Positions 20,216 through 33,175 of a stretch of DNA of 64,000 nucleotides are shown here, piece after piece. Position 1 is the first letter of the stretch, and every line of letters begins with the position of its first letter. A program made the translations under genes and the position numbers. Under the pieces are notes generated by a model. The model searched no databases and was not told the DNA's origin. It saw only the letters and a program-made list of their open reading frames with translations. Source of the stretch: Nemophila menziesii (taxonomy: Eukaryota > Streptophyta > Magnoliopsida > Boraginales > Hydrophyllaceae); NCBI GenBank assembly GCA_029959085.1, contig JARWIR010000005.1, forward strand, positions 436,501-500,500, written 5' to 3'.

Positions 20216-22349
20216 TCAAAGACCTTGAAGTTGCTTAAGACTCATAGGAGTTACATATTTTGAGTTTCCATCCACCAATTGTTTGGCAATTATAAGGTTA
20301 GCCGCTTCACTTGGGTGGTAAGGGTCCCAAAACACATGTTTGTCACGATCCGAACATATACTTGAGGTGGGCCCACAAGGTATTATCCCTGCATACTGAC
20401 CTCCATTTCCGCAGCACGCCTTGCTTGCGGTTGTGAAACCTGCACATTGAAACATTTATAATTTTCAAAGAAGAAGTCTATGTATTTATAAAGAGCGAAT
20501 AATTCTTGGGTCATGAAACTATCACAAGTCTTGTTTGGACCACCTAACTAGTAATTAATATTTCAAGTTTATCAAAATACTTCCACACTTAGGATCAGAA
20601 TGGTCAATTTGAAACTATTTGATAACTACATTTATCAGTTAATGGTCCAAACAAGACGGTTGTAAAAATTTAATGGCCAAAAACATTTACCTTAAATAAA
20701 AGAAATTTGGATTAAGCATTTGGTTGATATTTTTTAAAGGAAATAATTTTATTAAATCGGAGCGATTACCGTATTTCTTATAATTGGTGATGAGCTCCAT
20801 TACAAGGGTGTAAACATCAGTATGAACAAAGTTGGATCCTGGTAAGTTTTCATTCAGTTCTGTGAGCATATCCTTTAATCGAGCATTGTACTGTAAAGTA
20901 AGCTTGTTGGGTAATTCCACACATTCATTTTCATTTAGTAATTGATTTATTGACTTTTGATAAGGAATGCAACCAAGTGGCCCAATATTTCCCACAATGA
21001 ATTTCCTTGCATCCATTTTGTATAGTCTCTGTCATCAAACATAACACCATGCATGTATTCATAATAACCATTTTAATAAACTAATGGGTGATTTGGTAAG
21101 TATTGGTACCGTAAGTTGTGCCCTTAAATGGTTGATAACATCGTTTATGAAAGCATCCGGAGTTTGGGATATTCTTGCTCCAACGGAGATCACAGGAAGC
21201 AGATAATTGTTGAGAAAATCATTTGAACCTACCGAAATCGAGAAGATAGATCTCTTCATAACATGATCTCTTGCCTTTGATAAACCTATTAAATTATCAA
21301 TTTGCTTTCTGGTTATCTTGAAATAATCAACTTGGATGTCCATTGAAAGTCTATTCACCTGTGAATCCAGACCATAAACACTCCTTTAGATAATGATCAT
21401 GGTTTTAAAAAACGTTAGACCAACAATTAGATACCCTTGTGTATGAGAACTTGGAACTCTTTTGTTCATCACTATTTTAGAATTCATTTCTTAAAAATTA
21501 TATATAGGTTCACTTATTTATAGAGATAACAATAAAAATAAAAACGTATTGTAATAATGGAAATGTGTTTTTCATCATAGTGGAGGTGTAAGGGAGGAGA
21601 TATATAGAACTTGGACAAAACTGAACACAGGAAAAAAATTGAATCTATGGCGTAATTAATATAAATAAAAGATGAATAATTAAATTCTATATAGAGTAAA
21701 AACTATCCGTCTTATGTTTAGAGTAGGTGTCACAAAATTATATACGTATCATGTTTTGTATATTAGGGGCATTTTGTCATACGTGTAAGATCTAAACGGG
21801 TTATTAACTCAAAAATGAATTTATATATATACTTACGAAAATCCTCCCAGTTGCATTCATAATTCCTCCACCTCCTGATGCATAATTAACCCCATATAAG
21901 ATAACTCTTCCACTGCAATTTGGTGCTAGGAACGGTGTTGCATACTGAGGTTGTCCTAATTCTTCTCCTGAAATATATAACACGTTGACTTGTCTAAAAA
22001 TTTATATAAATATACTCCACTAGCTAGCTACTCTCTCCAACATGATAATTTGTGGGAAACCGATTAATAACTTACCGATAATGTCTCCGATTGTTCTCCC
22101 GTTAGTGTATCGTCCGGTGGGATTTCCACCCGAAGCCGTAAAATCAATCCCGTTAGGTTTGATATCAGCCTTTGATAGGGATTGTAGATAATTGTTGTTT
22201 CCAGCGTCTACTAATGAGTCTCCGAAAATGTACGAAGCTCCAAACTTTAAGTCGTCATCATCTTGGCAAGTAACCACGGAGAAGCTGATCAAGAGGCTAT
22301 TTATAATAAGAACCAAAGCAACAAAGATATGATAATATTGCATGGTCAT
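20216..22349 (-). CDS. GDSL-type esterase/lipase (SGNH hydrolase)
   Basis: Five exons: 22349-22076, 21967-21837, 21358-21110, 21028-20770 and 20439-20216 (378 codons). The ATG at 22349 gives MTMQYYHIFVALVLI, a hydrophobic secretion signal ending near VTCQ; no upstream in-frame Met exists. Block I is FGDSLVDAGNN (nucleophile Ser), block II VNYASGGGGI, block III SVGSNDF (oxyanion Asn) and block V DPYHPSEAAN (catalytic Asp and His). All four SGNH residues are present and the length is usual for the family, so an active extracellular or endomembrane lipid/ester hydrolase is likely. Substrate cannot be predicted. Intron 2 (21836-21359) is the longest. Confidence 0.9.
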
Positions 22350-22639
22350 GTCTTCGATCAATCAATGATTTTCCACGAGGTATGAGATAAATATGTTGGA
22401 CAAACGTCTATATATGTTTCTTTAATGAAATGTTACTTGTAAAGAGAATTAATGAAGATGCATTTGGTAAGACTCTAAATTTTAAGGAGGATGTTTAAAT
22501 GGTGAATTGATTTTCAAGAGTTAGGTCATCTACATCCAATGTCTTGCCCCAACGTGCATGGACTTGTCCCAACGGTGGGTGGTGTTGTGTGGAATGCTAT
22601 CATGGCAGGCGAAGCGGTTTTCTTTTTTACGATGCGATT

Positions 22640-23277
22640 TGAGTATTTACTATCGTAAATCCTTTAAGTTTCAGATCAAAATAATAAGGTTGAAATCGAT
22701 TTGGTTTGAAACAAAACGTTTAAGTATATAATTTAAAGAATGCAAGAAATTATCGTAGTTCAGTCAAAATAGACCTACATCCACGTTGAGCCCAGATGAA
22801 AGTAGCTCAAATTAACTATATGCTTCAGATTACAAATTATTTCACCTCACTCGAATCTCTCGAGTTTATCAGATAGTACAAGTTATACCACAAATCTTCC
22901 TAGTACATCAACTACGCTGAAATACATTAATGACTGAACCAACAAATTCAATCTTACAAATCTACTAAACTATTATCTAATCTAATCACTCAAAAGCTAT
23001 CACTAAAAGAAACTAAAGGTTTCGGCTATTCTAAGGTTAGGTTATTGAAAGAGAGTTGAGAGGAAGAGTAATCGGAAGAAGTAAAATGACAAAAGGCTGA
23101 TGGATGGCCTTTTATACGAGAGACCTTCAAGACTCGATCTCAGCCGTCCATTCTTTAATCAACCAAGAGCCCTGATAAGTCCACATAGCCACCAACCCAA
23201 CTAACCAAAAGTTGACACCGTGGTCGTGGTGTGTCAAATAAAAAAGTCACAACATTATAAAACTTCATATATCAACA
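22640..23277 (-). repeat. 3' LTR of the decayed copia element
   Basis: Inner end fixed at 23277 by the purine tract complement that follows. It shares CCTACATCCACGTTGA and the terminal ATATCAACA with the younger LTRs near 55 and 60 kb but is much diverged. Confidence 0.6.
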
Positions 23278-23299
23278 ATCTCCACCTTGAAAGATTATA

Positions 23300-25729
23300 G
23301 TTTCATCCACCCAATAGCTATACCTCCATTTGCATCTCCATTGGCAGTGAAAATTACCCTCTCATTATCTGGACACCCGCATCACACTCAGCCAAGAAAT
23401 AACAAGTTTAAACAATGTTTAACTTGACATTAGTAACTATTTTAGTTCCAAAGTCTACATGATTTTCTTCAGTTGCTATTTTTTGCAACTTCGACTAACC
23501 ACTTTCAAGCACATCTCTAATATAATAGAATTTAACATCAATGTGCTTGGTTCTTTCATGATAATCAGGGTTTTTACTAGAATGAATTGCACTTTGACTA
23601 TCAGAGTACAAAGTGACCTTACACTTGAGTAATTTAAGTTCATTCAGTAAATTTTGAAGCCAAATACCTTCCTTAGTAGAACCAGTAATAGCCACATACT
23701 CTAATTCTGTAGTAGATAAAGCTACAAGTGGCTGCAATTGTGATTTCCAAAAAATACAATTACCTCCCAAAGTGAAGCAGTAAGCAGCAGTGGATTTCCT
23801 AGAATCCTTATCACCAGCAAAATCAGAATCCACATAACCTGTTAACTCAAAAGGGACATGGTGATTTTCAAACATAACCTAATATTTAAAGTACCACTAA
23901 CATAGGCCAACACATTCTTCAAAAATAATCCAATGCTCAAACCTAGTATTAGACATATACCTACTAAGCAAGGATATACAAAAGATAAGTCTGGCCTAGA
24001 ACTTATCATAGCATACATCAAGTAACCAATCACATTAGCATAAGGGACGGAGTTCATTCTCACAATCTCTGACTTAGACTTGGGGCAAAGCTGCTTAGAC
24101 AAGGCAGTATGACCAGCCAAGGGAGTCATAATATTTTTGCAATTCAAACTACCATATTTAAAAACAACTTTTTTCAAATAAGGCCCCTAATGTAATTTTA
24201 ACATGCAATGTTTTTCTATCTCTACTAATTATCATGCCAAGGATTCTTTTTGCCTCACCTAAGTCTTTTATTTCAAACATTTTACTCAAAGATTGTTTCA
24301 AGATATTTATGGCATGGCAAGACTTACTAATTAGGAGTATGTCATCATCATACAGTAGCACATACACACTGGTAGATTGACTTAGCAGAAAATATAAGCA
24401 AACATCATACTTATACCTCATAAAAACAAGTTCAAGCATAAAAGAATCAAACCTTTTATACCACTTTCTAGGGAACTGTTTTAAGCCATAAATAGATTTT
24501 TTAAGTAAGCAAACACGATCAAGATTTTCTTATCAACAAAACCATCAGGTTGTCTCATACAAATAGTTTCATCTAATTCACCATGTAAAAAAGCTGTTTT
24601 AATATCCATCTAGTCAACTTCAAGATCAAAACAAGCAGCATAAGCTGGCATACATCTAATGGTTTTGAATTTAAATACTGGTGAGAAAATCTCATTATAA
24701 TCTATCCCTTCCCTTCGTATATAGCCTTTAGCTACAAGTTTAGCTTTATATCTATGGGGATCATGCTCAGTTACACCCTCATTAAGTTTACATACTGAAT
24801 AACATTTGGATTCTCAGGAAACTTAACTAAAATCCAAGTGTTATTTATTTTCAAAGAATTCATCTCCTCACGCATGGCATCATACCACTTTTCATGCTCA
24901 GCAGATTCAAGAGCATCTAAATAAGATGGTTCAATACTTTTTACCTCAACAGCTGCACTCAGTGCAGTATACACTAGATCATCAAAAGAATACCTTGAGG
25001 GGGCAGTTATATTTCTTCTTTATCTATCTTTGGTTAACTGGTAATCATGAGTTCCCCTCCTGGTGACTAACTGAGTTGTTGTGGTTGATTACTTCCCTCA
25101 GGCTCAGGTTCATTGACCTCATCATGCTGATTTGTGTGTGGCACATCCTCAGGGTCATTAGTTGGATCTGCATTCAAATGATCAACAACAGTTTGTGGCT
25201 CCACCTTAAACTCTAATCCCACCTTTTGAATCAATGGTTCAGACTGAGCATCACTACCTGTAGCATCATGAACTTTACAAGGAAAAGTCAGTATATCAAA
25301 GATTAGATCTCTACTACAAGTAATTTTGATGCCCTAGCCTCTTTTTCCCATAATCTGTACCCTTTCACAACATGGTGTTGTTGATAACCTAACATAATGC
25401 ATTTAAGGGACATAAGATCCAATTTTCCATCTTTAGTATGAGCATAAGCAGCACAACCAAACACTCACAAATATAACAGATTAGGCTTAGAACCTTTCCA
25501 AACCTCTAAGGAAGTTTTAAAGTCTAGAGTCCTATTTGGAATCCTATTAACCAAATAAGTGGCAATGTACAAAGCTTCACCCTAAAATGTTTTTGGTAAC
25601 CCAGATGTAAAGAGCATACACCTTACCTTTTCAAGTAAAGTCTTATTCATTCTTTCTACAACCCCGTTCTGTTGGGGTGTATGCCTAGCAGTTCTATGCC
25701 TAAGAATGTCATTATCTTTAAAGTAAGAA
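23300..25729 (-). pseudogene. Copia integrase-RT-RNase H remnants
   Basis: Read downstream: integrase core end (TARHTPQQNGVVERMNKTLL, 25806-25600 region), reverse transcriptase pieces with YDDDILLIS (24400-24300 region) and RNase H (YVDSDFAGDKDSRKSTAAY; HSSKNPDYHERTKHIDVKF, 23875-23495). Several stops and frame changes separate them. Not functional. Confidence 0.8.
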
Positions 25730-27234
25730 TGGTACGGCCTAGGGTGTGATAAAATATGATATAAATAAAGTGCAGATAAACACCCTAAGCTAGCACGGTT
25801 TTGCAAGTATACAGATCGTATGCAAGTTTTTGAAAATAAGTAAGATTCGTTCCGCAGAGACTACGAAGGTTAGGGGAATCTTATGCAATAATCAAGTGCA
25901 AATAATTAAAGCTAGAACAAATAAAACGCAATAAAAGTAAAGACAAATAGATATTAATTTGGTTTTTGATTAAATTAAAACTAAGAAATTAAAGACTAAA
26001 AATAAATACGAAAGGAAGAGTCGTATGAGAATATATCTTGAGTCAATAGCATGTAATCCCCACTAGTTTTGCCGTTCTAAACATGTAAGGGTGAATTATG
26101 TAGTATTTCAATAATCGGTTCCAATTACGCTAGGTAGTTTTAAATAGGATTTACCTGTGTCAATAAGGCTTCTAAGCAAACTGTTCTTGTAATTGGTAAA
26201 TAGTAATATATACTAAACCATAGTGATTATCTAGTTAGGTTGATTTGTCAGATCTAAACCGAATACTAGACGTTATGTGCTAAACATGCAATTAAACACC
26301 GTTGTCAATGGTGACGTAATTACTAGGTGGTAATTCTATATGGCCTAGGTTCCACAAGAACACGGAATATAAATCCAAACACATAAACAGAGAATAAAAA
26401 CAATAATTCAATTTAAAACATAAAGTTCCCAAATTAGATAGATGTCAATCAAAACTAGGGTTCATACATATATGCTAAAAACTCAAGCTAAAGAAATTTA
26501 GTTCATACTAATGCAAGAAAAGAAAGAAATTACGAATTCAGAGGTTGAAGAAGACATTGTGATGAACAGCTCCTTCCAGACTTCTTTTCTTGTGTTGCAA
26601 GCTTCCTCTTGGTTTAAGGTTTCACCAAGGATGATTTAAGAGTGTTAAGAGGCTGTATTTATAGTGTATAGGTTGACCTAATTCGTTTTCTTGAAGGAAA
26701 AGGTAACTATGGGCTCCAAGCCCAACACAAATTCGTAGCCCAAAAACATACAATCAACCCCGTTTTTCTTTTGGTCCTAACAGTTTCATATTTCTCTTAT
26801 TGATGCGTATGAGTATACCAAATTCATCGTCTCGGAAAGATCTTCAACTTTGCTCTTGACCGTTTCTCCAAATTCCTCACCTTTTTTAAGATATAAGCTG
26901 ATTTGTGGTCGTAGGTGCAGAAATTCAGGTTTAAAGCAGCTTTTCCTTTTCCATGTTTTTAGCTTTTCTTTCCTTTATATTCAATTTCCATGTTTATCTT
27001 CTTTCTTTTAGTTCTCTTTACCAACTTGGACTCTAATTAATTACCATATATCTCTAAAGTTTCACACTAAATAAATAATGAAACCCAATATGCTTTAAAA
27101 ATAATAATTAATTAATTCAAAACCCAAAATAGGAAAGTATACTAAATAAAGCTAAAATCGACCTATAAACTAATAAATATGCCTAAAATAATGTCTCAGA
27201 AATAGATTTTATTATCACAAATGAGGAGACATCA
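25730..27234 (-). mobile_element. Solo LTR (probably Ty3/gypsy) nested in the copia element
   Basis: The 1505-bp insert begins TGGTACGGCC and ends GACATCA, so it has TG...CA ends, and is flanked by exact AAGAA duplications (25725-25729 and 27235-27239). The copia integrase frame stops at its left edge and resumes at its right edge. No primer site or coding sequence is inside. On the minus strand GTAGTCTCTGCGGAACGA lies near the 3' part, as in gypsy LTRs, which suggests a minus orientation. Confidence 0.8.
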
Positions 27235-27410
27235 AAGAATCAAATTCCACATTACAAAATTGCAGGCCATTTTCTGTTATGAAAACTTTTAAAACCAAAC
27301 CAATTTGTTTTTCTTGAAAAAAATTTCATTCTTTGATTTTTGGAAATGCTTCATATTTAGATTTCAATAACAAGGTCCACACTGTTCAGTAATAGCTTTT
27401 CATTTTTACT

Positions 27411-27838
27411 CTTTTAACTTTTCTGTCCTACCTTTGTTTCTTACATAACTTAGCTTAGGTTTAAATTTCACTTATAATATTTTTATATTTATTAATTTGT
27501 CTTATTTTAATTAGTTCTTCTCTCGTAAAAAGATTTATTAGCTTATTAAAAATATCATGACGGGTGTATTTTTTATTTTTTGAACATTGAACCTTAACAT
27601 CATAAGGTGGAAGAAAAATGAAAGTTTGTACGGGCTTACAAAGCCTATGGGCTTCAGTGACATCTTATGAATATGTACGAGGATACAAGAGACATTTCGT
27701 ATTACCTAGAATTTCCCTCGTTTAATGAGCTGGAGTTTAAATAAAGCGTCTCAGTTGGCCTCCACAAAACACAAAAAGTGACCGTTAGAAACCCTCATCA
27801 GTCATCATCTACTACCTAGCTGAGCTGAGACGACAAAA
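27411..27838. other. 5' flank of the CDCA7-like gene
   Basis: Non-coding, AT-rich; no clear promoter element picked out. Confidence 0.4.
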
Positions 27839-29426
27839 ATGGTGAGCACAACCCCTCAAACCACTCCAAATCCACCTAGCAATGAAAATCCACAAATCAT
27901 ATCTGGGTATGAACAGTTTAGAGAAGAACGAATCAAAGAAAATCTGGAAAGGATGAAAAAGCTTGGCATTCATGATCTTTCTCTACAGTTTAAATCCATT
28001 AAACCTTCTTCTAGAAGGTCTGCCTCGCATACTCGGAAAACCCCTATCCATTTCTCTCCTTTGCCTCCTTCTGGACCCGCTCGCCGCTCTTCAAGGTATA
28101 ATTTTCTTCTAAATTTCCTGCTTTTTTCAACCATTTTTTCTTCTTATAGTGTGTCTGTGTGTTTGTATCTATATATTGTCCTTTGATAGCTTGTGTTGAC
28201 TGATTGTAAATCATTTATGTGAGAGGTTTACATAGGGGGGGTTATGGTCCTATGATATGTAAAAAATGCACTAGAAGTTGTTATATTGAGTTAATTGAAG
28301 CATAGGTCTTTATATTATGCAAAAATTACACTATAGGTCCCTATGATATGGATGTTTTTGTGCTTCAATTTTGGGTATTTGATGGAATGATAGGTTACAA
28401 AATGCGACTCCTGTGAGTTATTCAGAAGTTGAATTGAAGAAAAAGCCCTTTGAAGAAGCAGACAGTTTGTTGAAAGAGGCTGGTTCAAGACCGGAAGTTT
28501 ATACCGAAGAACACGAGAAATTGTTAGGGAGCACTGAGCAAAGTTGGACTCTTTTTGTAGATGGAATTGGAAATGACGGAAAAAGAATCTATGATTCGGT
28601 GAAAGGGAAAACTTGTCATCAATGCAGGTAAAATGAGATGAGTTTCAGGTTTTATTTTATGTTAATTAGAGTATAATTGAGTGGAGTAATTTATTGCAGG
28701 CAAAAGACTCTAGGTCATCGTACTCATTGCAGCCAATGTGAAATGGTCCAAGGACAATTTTGTGGAGACTGTTTGTATATGAGGTATTAGGCTAGCTGAA
28801 TTTCTTTTGGGTACCCTTCCCCTATATTATAATAATACTAAATTGTTGTGAAGATATGGAGAACATGTACTTGAGGCGAAACAAAACCCAGATTGGATAT
28901 GCCCAGTGTGTCGTGGAATCTGTAACTGTAGTTTGTGTCGACATGCTAAAGGATGGCCCGCCACTGGTTCTCTTTATAGGAAGGTATTTTTTTCTTTGCT
29001 TTCTCTGTTAGTATTTAAATCCCTTTCCCTCAAAAATGTAACTATTTAATATTTTATTAGATTTCGAGTCTTGGTTACAAATCAGTTGCACATTATCTAG
29101 TACAAACCTTTCGTGAAAAAACCGATTCCTCCGAGACTACTAAAGTCGTCTCTGCTGCAAAGAGATCACTTCCGTTTATTGAAACGGAAAAGGAATCTTG
29201 CGGAGAGACTTGTGAGGAGGAGGAGGTGGTGGCATCAGAAACTACAACAACACAACTCATGGAGAAACCGAAGCTGCTTGAAGCTGCTGAAATAATTGGA
29301 CCAGCTGTGACTACTACTGAGCAGCCCAATGAAAGTTCAAGGTCCAACTCCAAGTCCAACAAGCGTGTTTATAGTCCAGACCCTGATAGTATCGGTGCAA
29401 GATTGAGGAAAAGACGCAATATATAA
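27839..29426 (+). CDS. CDCA7-like zinc-finger protein (zf-4CXXC_R1)
   Basis: Five exons: 27839-28095, 28394-28627, 28700-28783, 28854-28983 and 29061-29426 (356 codons), all phases consistent. The ATG at 27839 follows CGACAAAA. Residues about 160-245 form the CDCA7 zinc-finger domain: [63 protein letters not shown]7-family proteins bind DNA and help the HELLS/DDM1 remodeller reach heterochromatin; in human CDCA7 the residues altered in ICF syndrome are an Arg in CRQKT, a Gly near GQFCG and an Arg in RYGEE, and equivalent residues are all present here. The N terminus has a basic Ser/Arg stretch ([11 protein letters not shown]) and the C terminus a basic end (ARLRKRRNI). A nuclear chromatin role is inferred from the family. 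Confidence 0.88.
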
Positions 29427-30596
29427 ACAAATATCATCTACTACTATCTTATTTTGCTGTAATTTATAGGTGGTTATTTTTGGATTTGGATTCACTAAAT
29501 GCGGTTTTTGTGTTTTGATTAAATTATTTACTACTAGTATGGGATGCTATTAGCTTTATTGCTACATGATTGACTGGTATATGACAATCCTACAGATTTT
29601 ATGTATGTCTTTTTCTAGTAATTTAGTTTTTTTTTTTTTAAAATCAAAATATGGCTCATGAATCTCATAACTTAGGTCGAGTAGAATTATTGATTGGAGT
29701 AGTCCTCTCTTTCTCATAGAGTAAATATATAGACTCACAAACAACTCTTTAGCAATGTTAAATTACTATAACAATCACTAAATCGCATGCATTCTTGGTG
29801 TTCAATCGAAACAAGGCCAACAAAACTTCTATACGGTTCTTTAGCTTCGTTATCCATTATCACATTCGTTAAAACTAATAATTGTTTGTTTCTTAATATT
29901 GGCATAGTAAGAGAAATTTTATAAAAATAACACAGGAACAAAACTAACTATTGAGTTTTTGTCTTAACTGAAAAAAGAAAAAACTGGAAAATATTGCATA
30001 TATGCCTTGGATGCTCTCTTAGCAAAACAACATTAAATGCTACTAGTATGTACTAGTAGTGTATAGACAGTTAGATAAAGTGTCTCAAGTCGAGGGTAAT
30101 ATAATATGTGGTGCTTGAAGTAGATGTGATAGGGGGAATGATGTCTCTGTGTCTGGAGAATTCCTTTGTCCTCCAATTAAATGCTGCATTAACTCTTTTT
30201 CACCCATATTCTTCAACAAACAAAACCAAAATGTTTGAGTTTTTTATTTTTAACCTATTTACAAAAAGTAACTGAAAAGAAAAACTTATTTAGAAAAATA
30301 ATCAGAAAAACAACATAGATATGCTCTTAGGAGTAGCGTCTTTTACTTTAATCCACAATTAAAAAGACTCATTAATTATAATACCGAAACGCTCCTTAGA
30401 GGAGCATCTTACTTAAAATAAATAAATTGGTGGCCAACTATCTCCGGAATGATTCCAAATTTTATCAAGAGATAGTTCCAGTAATTTATTAAATTCCCAA
30501 TCAAGAAAATAAATGGATTAACGATTTATGTTCAACCAAATCACGCCAAGTCATGGGTGGTATGTATCATTACTCTTTTTATAGTTGTAACACTTG
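29427..30596. other. Intergenic, nothing recognised
   Basis: AT-rich non-coding DNA downstream of the CDCA7-like gene; no bounded element found before the hAT MITE. Confidence 0.4.
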
Positions 30597-31053
30597 CAGG
30601 GGCGGAGCCAGGAATTTTCGTTAGGGGGGGCCAAGGGGGTTCGGGGGCAACGCCCCCGAAAATTTTTTTTTTGCCACTATTTGCACTAAAAGTTTAAGTA
30701 TTATGCAAAAATTGCAAAATAGGTTTTATAATATGAAAAATTGTATTAAAAGTCCTTATATTGTGTAAAGATTGCAATATAAGTCTTGATATTAATTTTT
30801 CTAATTAATTATGCTATAAGTTTCTTTTTTTCAATATAAAATAATATATATTTTGTTATAAAAAATAAAAAATCTTATTAATAAAATAAATTTTATAAGT
30901 TAGGGGGGGCCAAATGGAGATATTTAAAAAATTTAGGGGTTATTTACTTATAATTTTTTTTTTTTTTTAAAAGATAGTTATAATTATTTTTTTTTGAAAA
31001 ATCAGGGGGGGCCATGGACCCCCCCCCCCACACAACACATGGCTCCGCCCCTG
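30597..31053. mobile_element. hAT-type MITE with exact 8-bp duplication
   Basis: Ends CAGGGGCGGAGCCA and TGGCTCCGCCCCTG are perfect inverted repeats over 14 bp. AACACTTG flanks both sides (30589-30596 and 31054-31061), an 8-bp duplication as in hAT elements. Inside are runs of G and C (for example near 30626 and 31020) and A/T. No coding capacity. Confidence 0.92.
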
Positions 31054-33175
31054 AACACTTGTAAACAAAATAATTTTAAACAAAACATAGGTAGAAAATT
31101 TTAAAAACCAACACCTAAATAGTATTTTAAACATTGCCTCTTCCCTTGTTTAAGATTTGATTAGGCTCATTCACCATTTCCTTCTTTGCATTTTTCTTTG
31201 CTTGGCTTGTCAATTATCACTGCAAACTTCCTTGATCACTATTCCTTTTTTCTATCACAACTCCTCTTTCACATTACAACACCACATCAATATATCATCA
31301 ATACCAAATAGCAAAACACTCTTCTAAAAATTTTCTAAATTTATATGAAATATATAAGTGATATAATAGAATTGTAGAATTTTTCCCTAGTAATTCTTTT
31401 TTGGGTTCACAGTTTGGACGGACTCCTCCTTTTACAAGAAGTATCCCATATATGTACGGGTCTTGATCCAACACGAAACTTGTTTGGAGGAGTATGCAAT
31501 GAAAGTATCGTCATGCTTAAACGAATCTAACCGCCACAAGTCAAAGATAAAAATATTGTAAACATAGATGTTGGTAAATTTGCTAATTTTTCTTTTGATA
31601 AGCAAACCAAACTGCTCGCGAGCAGTTTAAGATCGACTTGAAAAACAACTCGTTCAAACTCACTTGTTTATACAAATGAACACAAGAATTTGCTTAAACT
31701 CGTTCGTTAACTGCTCGTTAATATTTATGTTCAGTAAATTAATATTTTAGTTATCAATAGATATATTGTTAAACCTAAGATATTAACTTGATTTTTTATT
31801 TCGTTAGACTTTAACTTTTTCACTAATATCACAGTTCATATTTCATACCATACATTCTGTCTAATACCGATCATTCATGAAAGATCCGCTTCACCTATAA
31901 AAAATAAATTATACGTTAATAACTTGTGCTCGCCTAGAAAAAACTCGTTCAATATGTTAACAAACAACCTTTGAAAAATTCGGCTCGTCCAGTTAAAATT
32001 TGAGCTCGTATCGACTCGACTCGAAGATCTTATCAAACAAGTTTGCACATCTAGTATTCGGCTCGACTCGGTTCATTTACAACCCTAGATTTCCAAATAG
32101 AGACTTGAGATTGGGGAAACAATTTCCATCCTCTACTCAAAATAATTAAATAAAATTTGTGAGGTAACCATACTGTGTGATCGCCCATTGTCTGTCTTAC
32201 ATTTTTTGGTTGGATTATCATGATATGCAAAATGTTGCATGAGCCCTACAAATAAGTTTTTCATCCCTTCAATGGATAATTTCGCAGTCATGGTTCCATG
32301 GCGAAAAAAATCATGATCTCTATCTTTAATGGAGGTTTCTCATGCATGGTTTCGTAGGCATGGTTCAGAGTTATATATATGGCAAATCAGAGCTTTAATC
32401 GAAGCAAAATGGTTCCTTTTCTGGCCATATTTTTGTTCCTTGGCTTTTTTTTATTGAAATAGAAGATGAAGCGAAAAAAGTAATAGATTAACACTTCAAC
32501 AGCAAGGCAGGTGGTTATAATTATTTATTTTCAATATCATAATATAATTTCCTTTTCTTTTTGGTAGAATAGGTTTATTTATGTTTTGTTAAGTCTTCTA
32601 TATTTTTCCAATTGTAAAAAATAAATTGTGTGCCATTTTTTTGTCTAATACCTTAGTAATTTTGTATCATATATCATATTCAGAGAATTTCTTAAGTATA
32701 TTCTGAGAATTTCTTAAGTATATTCAGCGATTATCTACATACGACCTGAATGACGGTGCTAGCGGTGGTAGTAGTTGGAGATGAACAATATCGATATTTA
32801 GTGACTCGATACACAGTGAATCTCTAACTACGCTTTCAGGTGGTTGTGCCGACGATGGTCGGTGGTAATGGTCGGAGATAAATAATATTGATGCTTAGTA
32901 ACTCGGTTTTTAGTGAATGGATACTCAATAACTCGCTCAATGACTCACTGATTAGGAAGTACATGCCATTGTCCGCTTATTTTTTGTTTTTATGTGATTT
33001 TTGTTTTATTTAAGAGTGTTCAAATATTTAGTCATTTATAAAATTAAGTTACATTATTTTTTAAATAAATTTTTTTACCACAATCACACTTCTTTATTAA
33101 CGATAAAATTGGTCTCCAAAACTAGTCGGATAACAAAACCCTTTCCTTAAATTAACCCTCTGTCATCATTTTATT
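31054..33175. other. Intergenic region with a CTCG-rich repeat
   Basis: From about 31600 to 32090 the motifs AACTCGTTC, GCTCGT and GACTCGACTCGAAG recur in both orientations, as in common non-autonomous plant repeats; ends not resolved. A 22-bp unit (GAGAATTTCTTAAGTATATTC) is duplicated in tandem near 32684-32727. No gene. Confidence 0.4.

Larger units (their letters stand above)
22640..27410 (-). mobile_element. Decayed Ty1/copia element (Tork/Tnt1-like), interrupted by a solo LTR
   Basis: On the minus strand: integrase remnant (27410-27235, resuming 25729-25600), then reverse transcriptase and RNase H remnants down to about 23480, then the 3' LTR (23277 to about 22640). The LTR edge (CAACA, then the polypurine complement ATCTCCACCTT) and much coding sequence match the intact copia element at 54.8-60.6 kb, so both belong to one family. 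Gag, protease and the 5' LTR are gone. The outer LTR boundary is approximate. Confidence 0.75.

Noticed and set aside
20600..20770. Extension of GDSL exon 4 beyond 20770
   Set aside because: The open frame continues past the donor site, but the family sequence resumes in phase at the acceptor at 20439.
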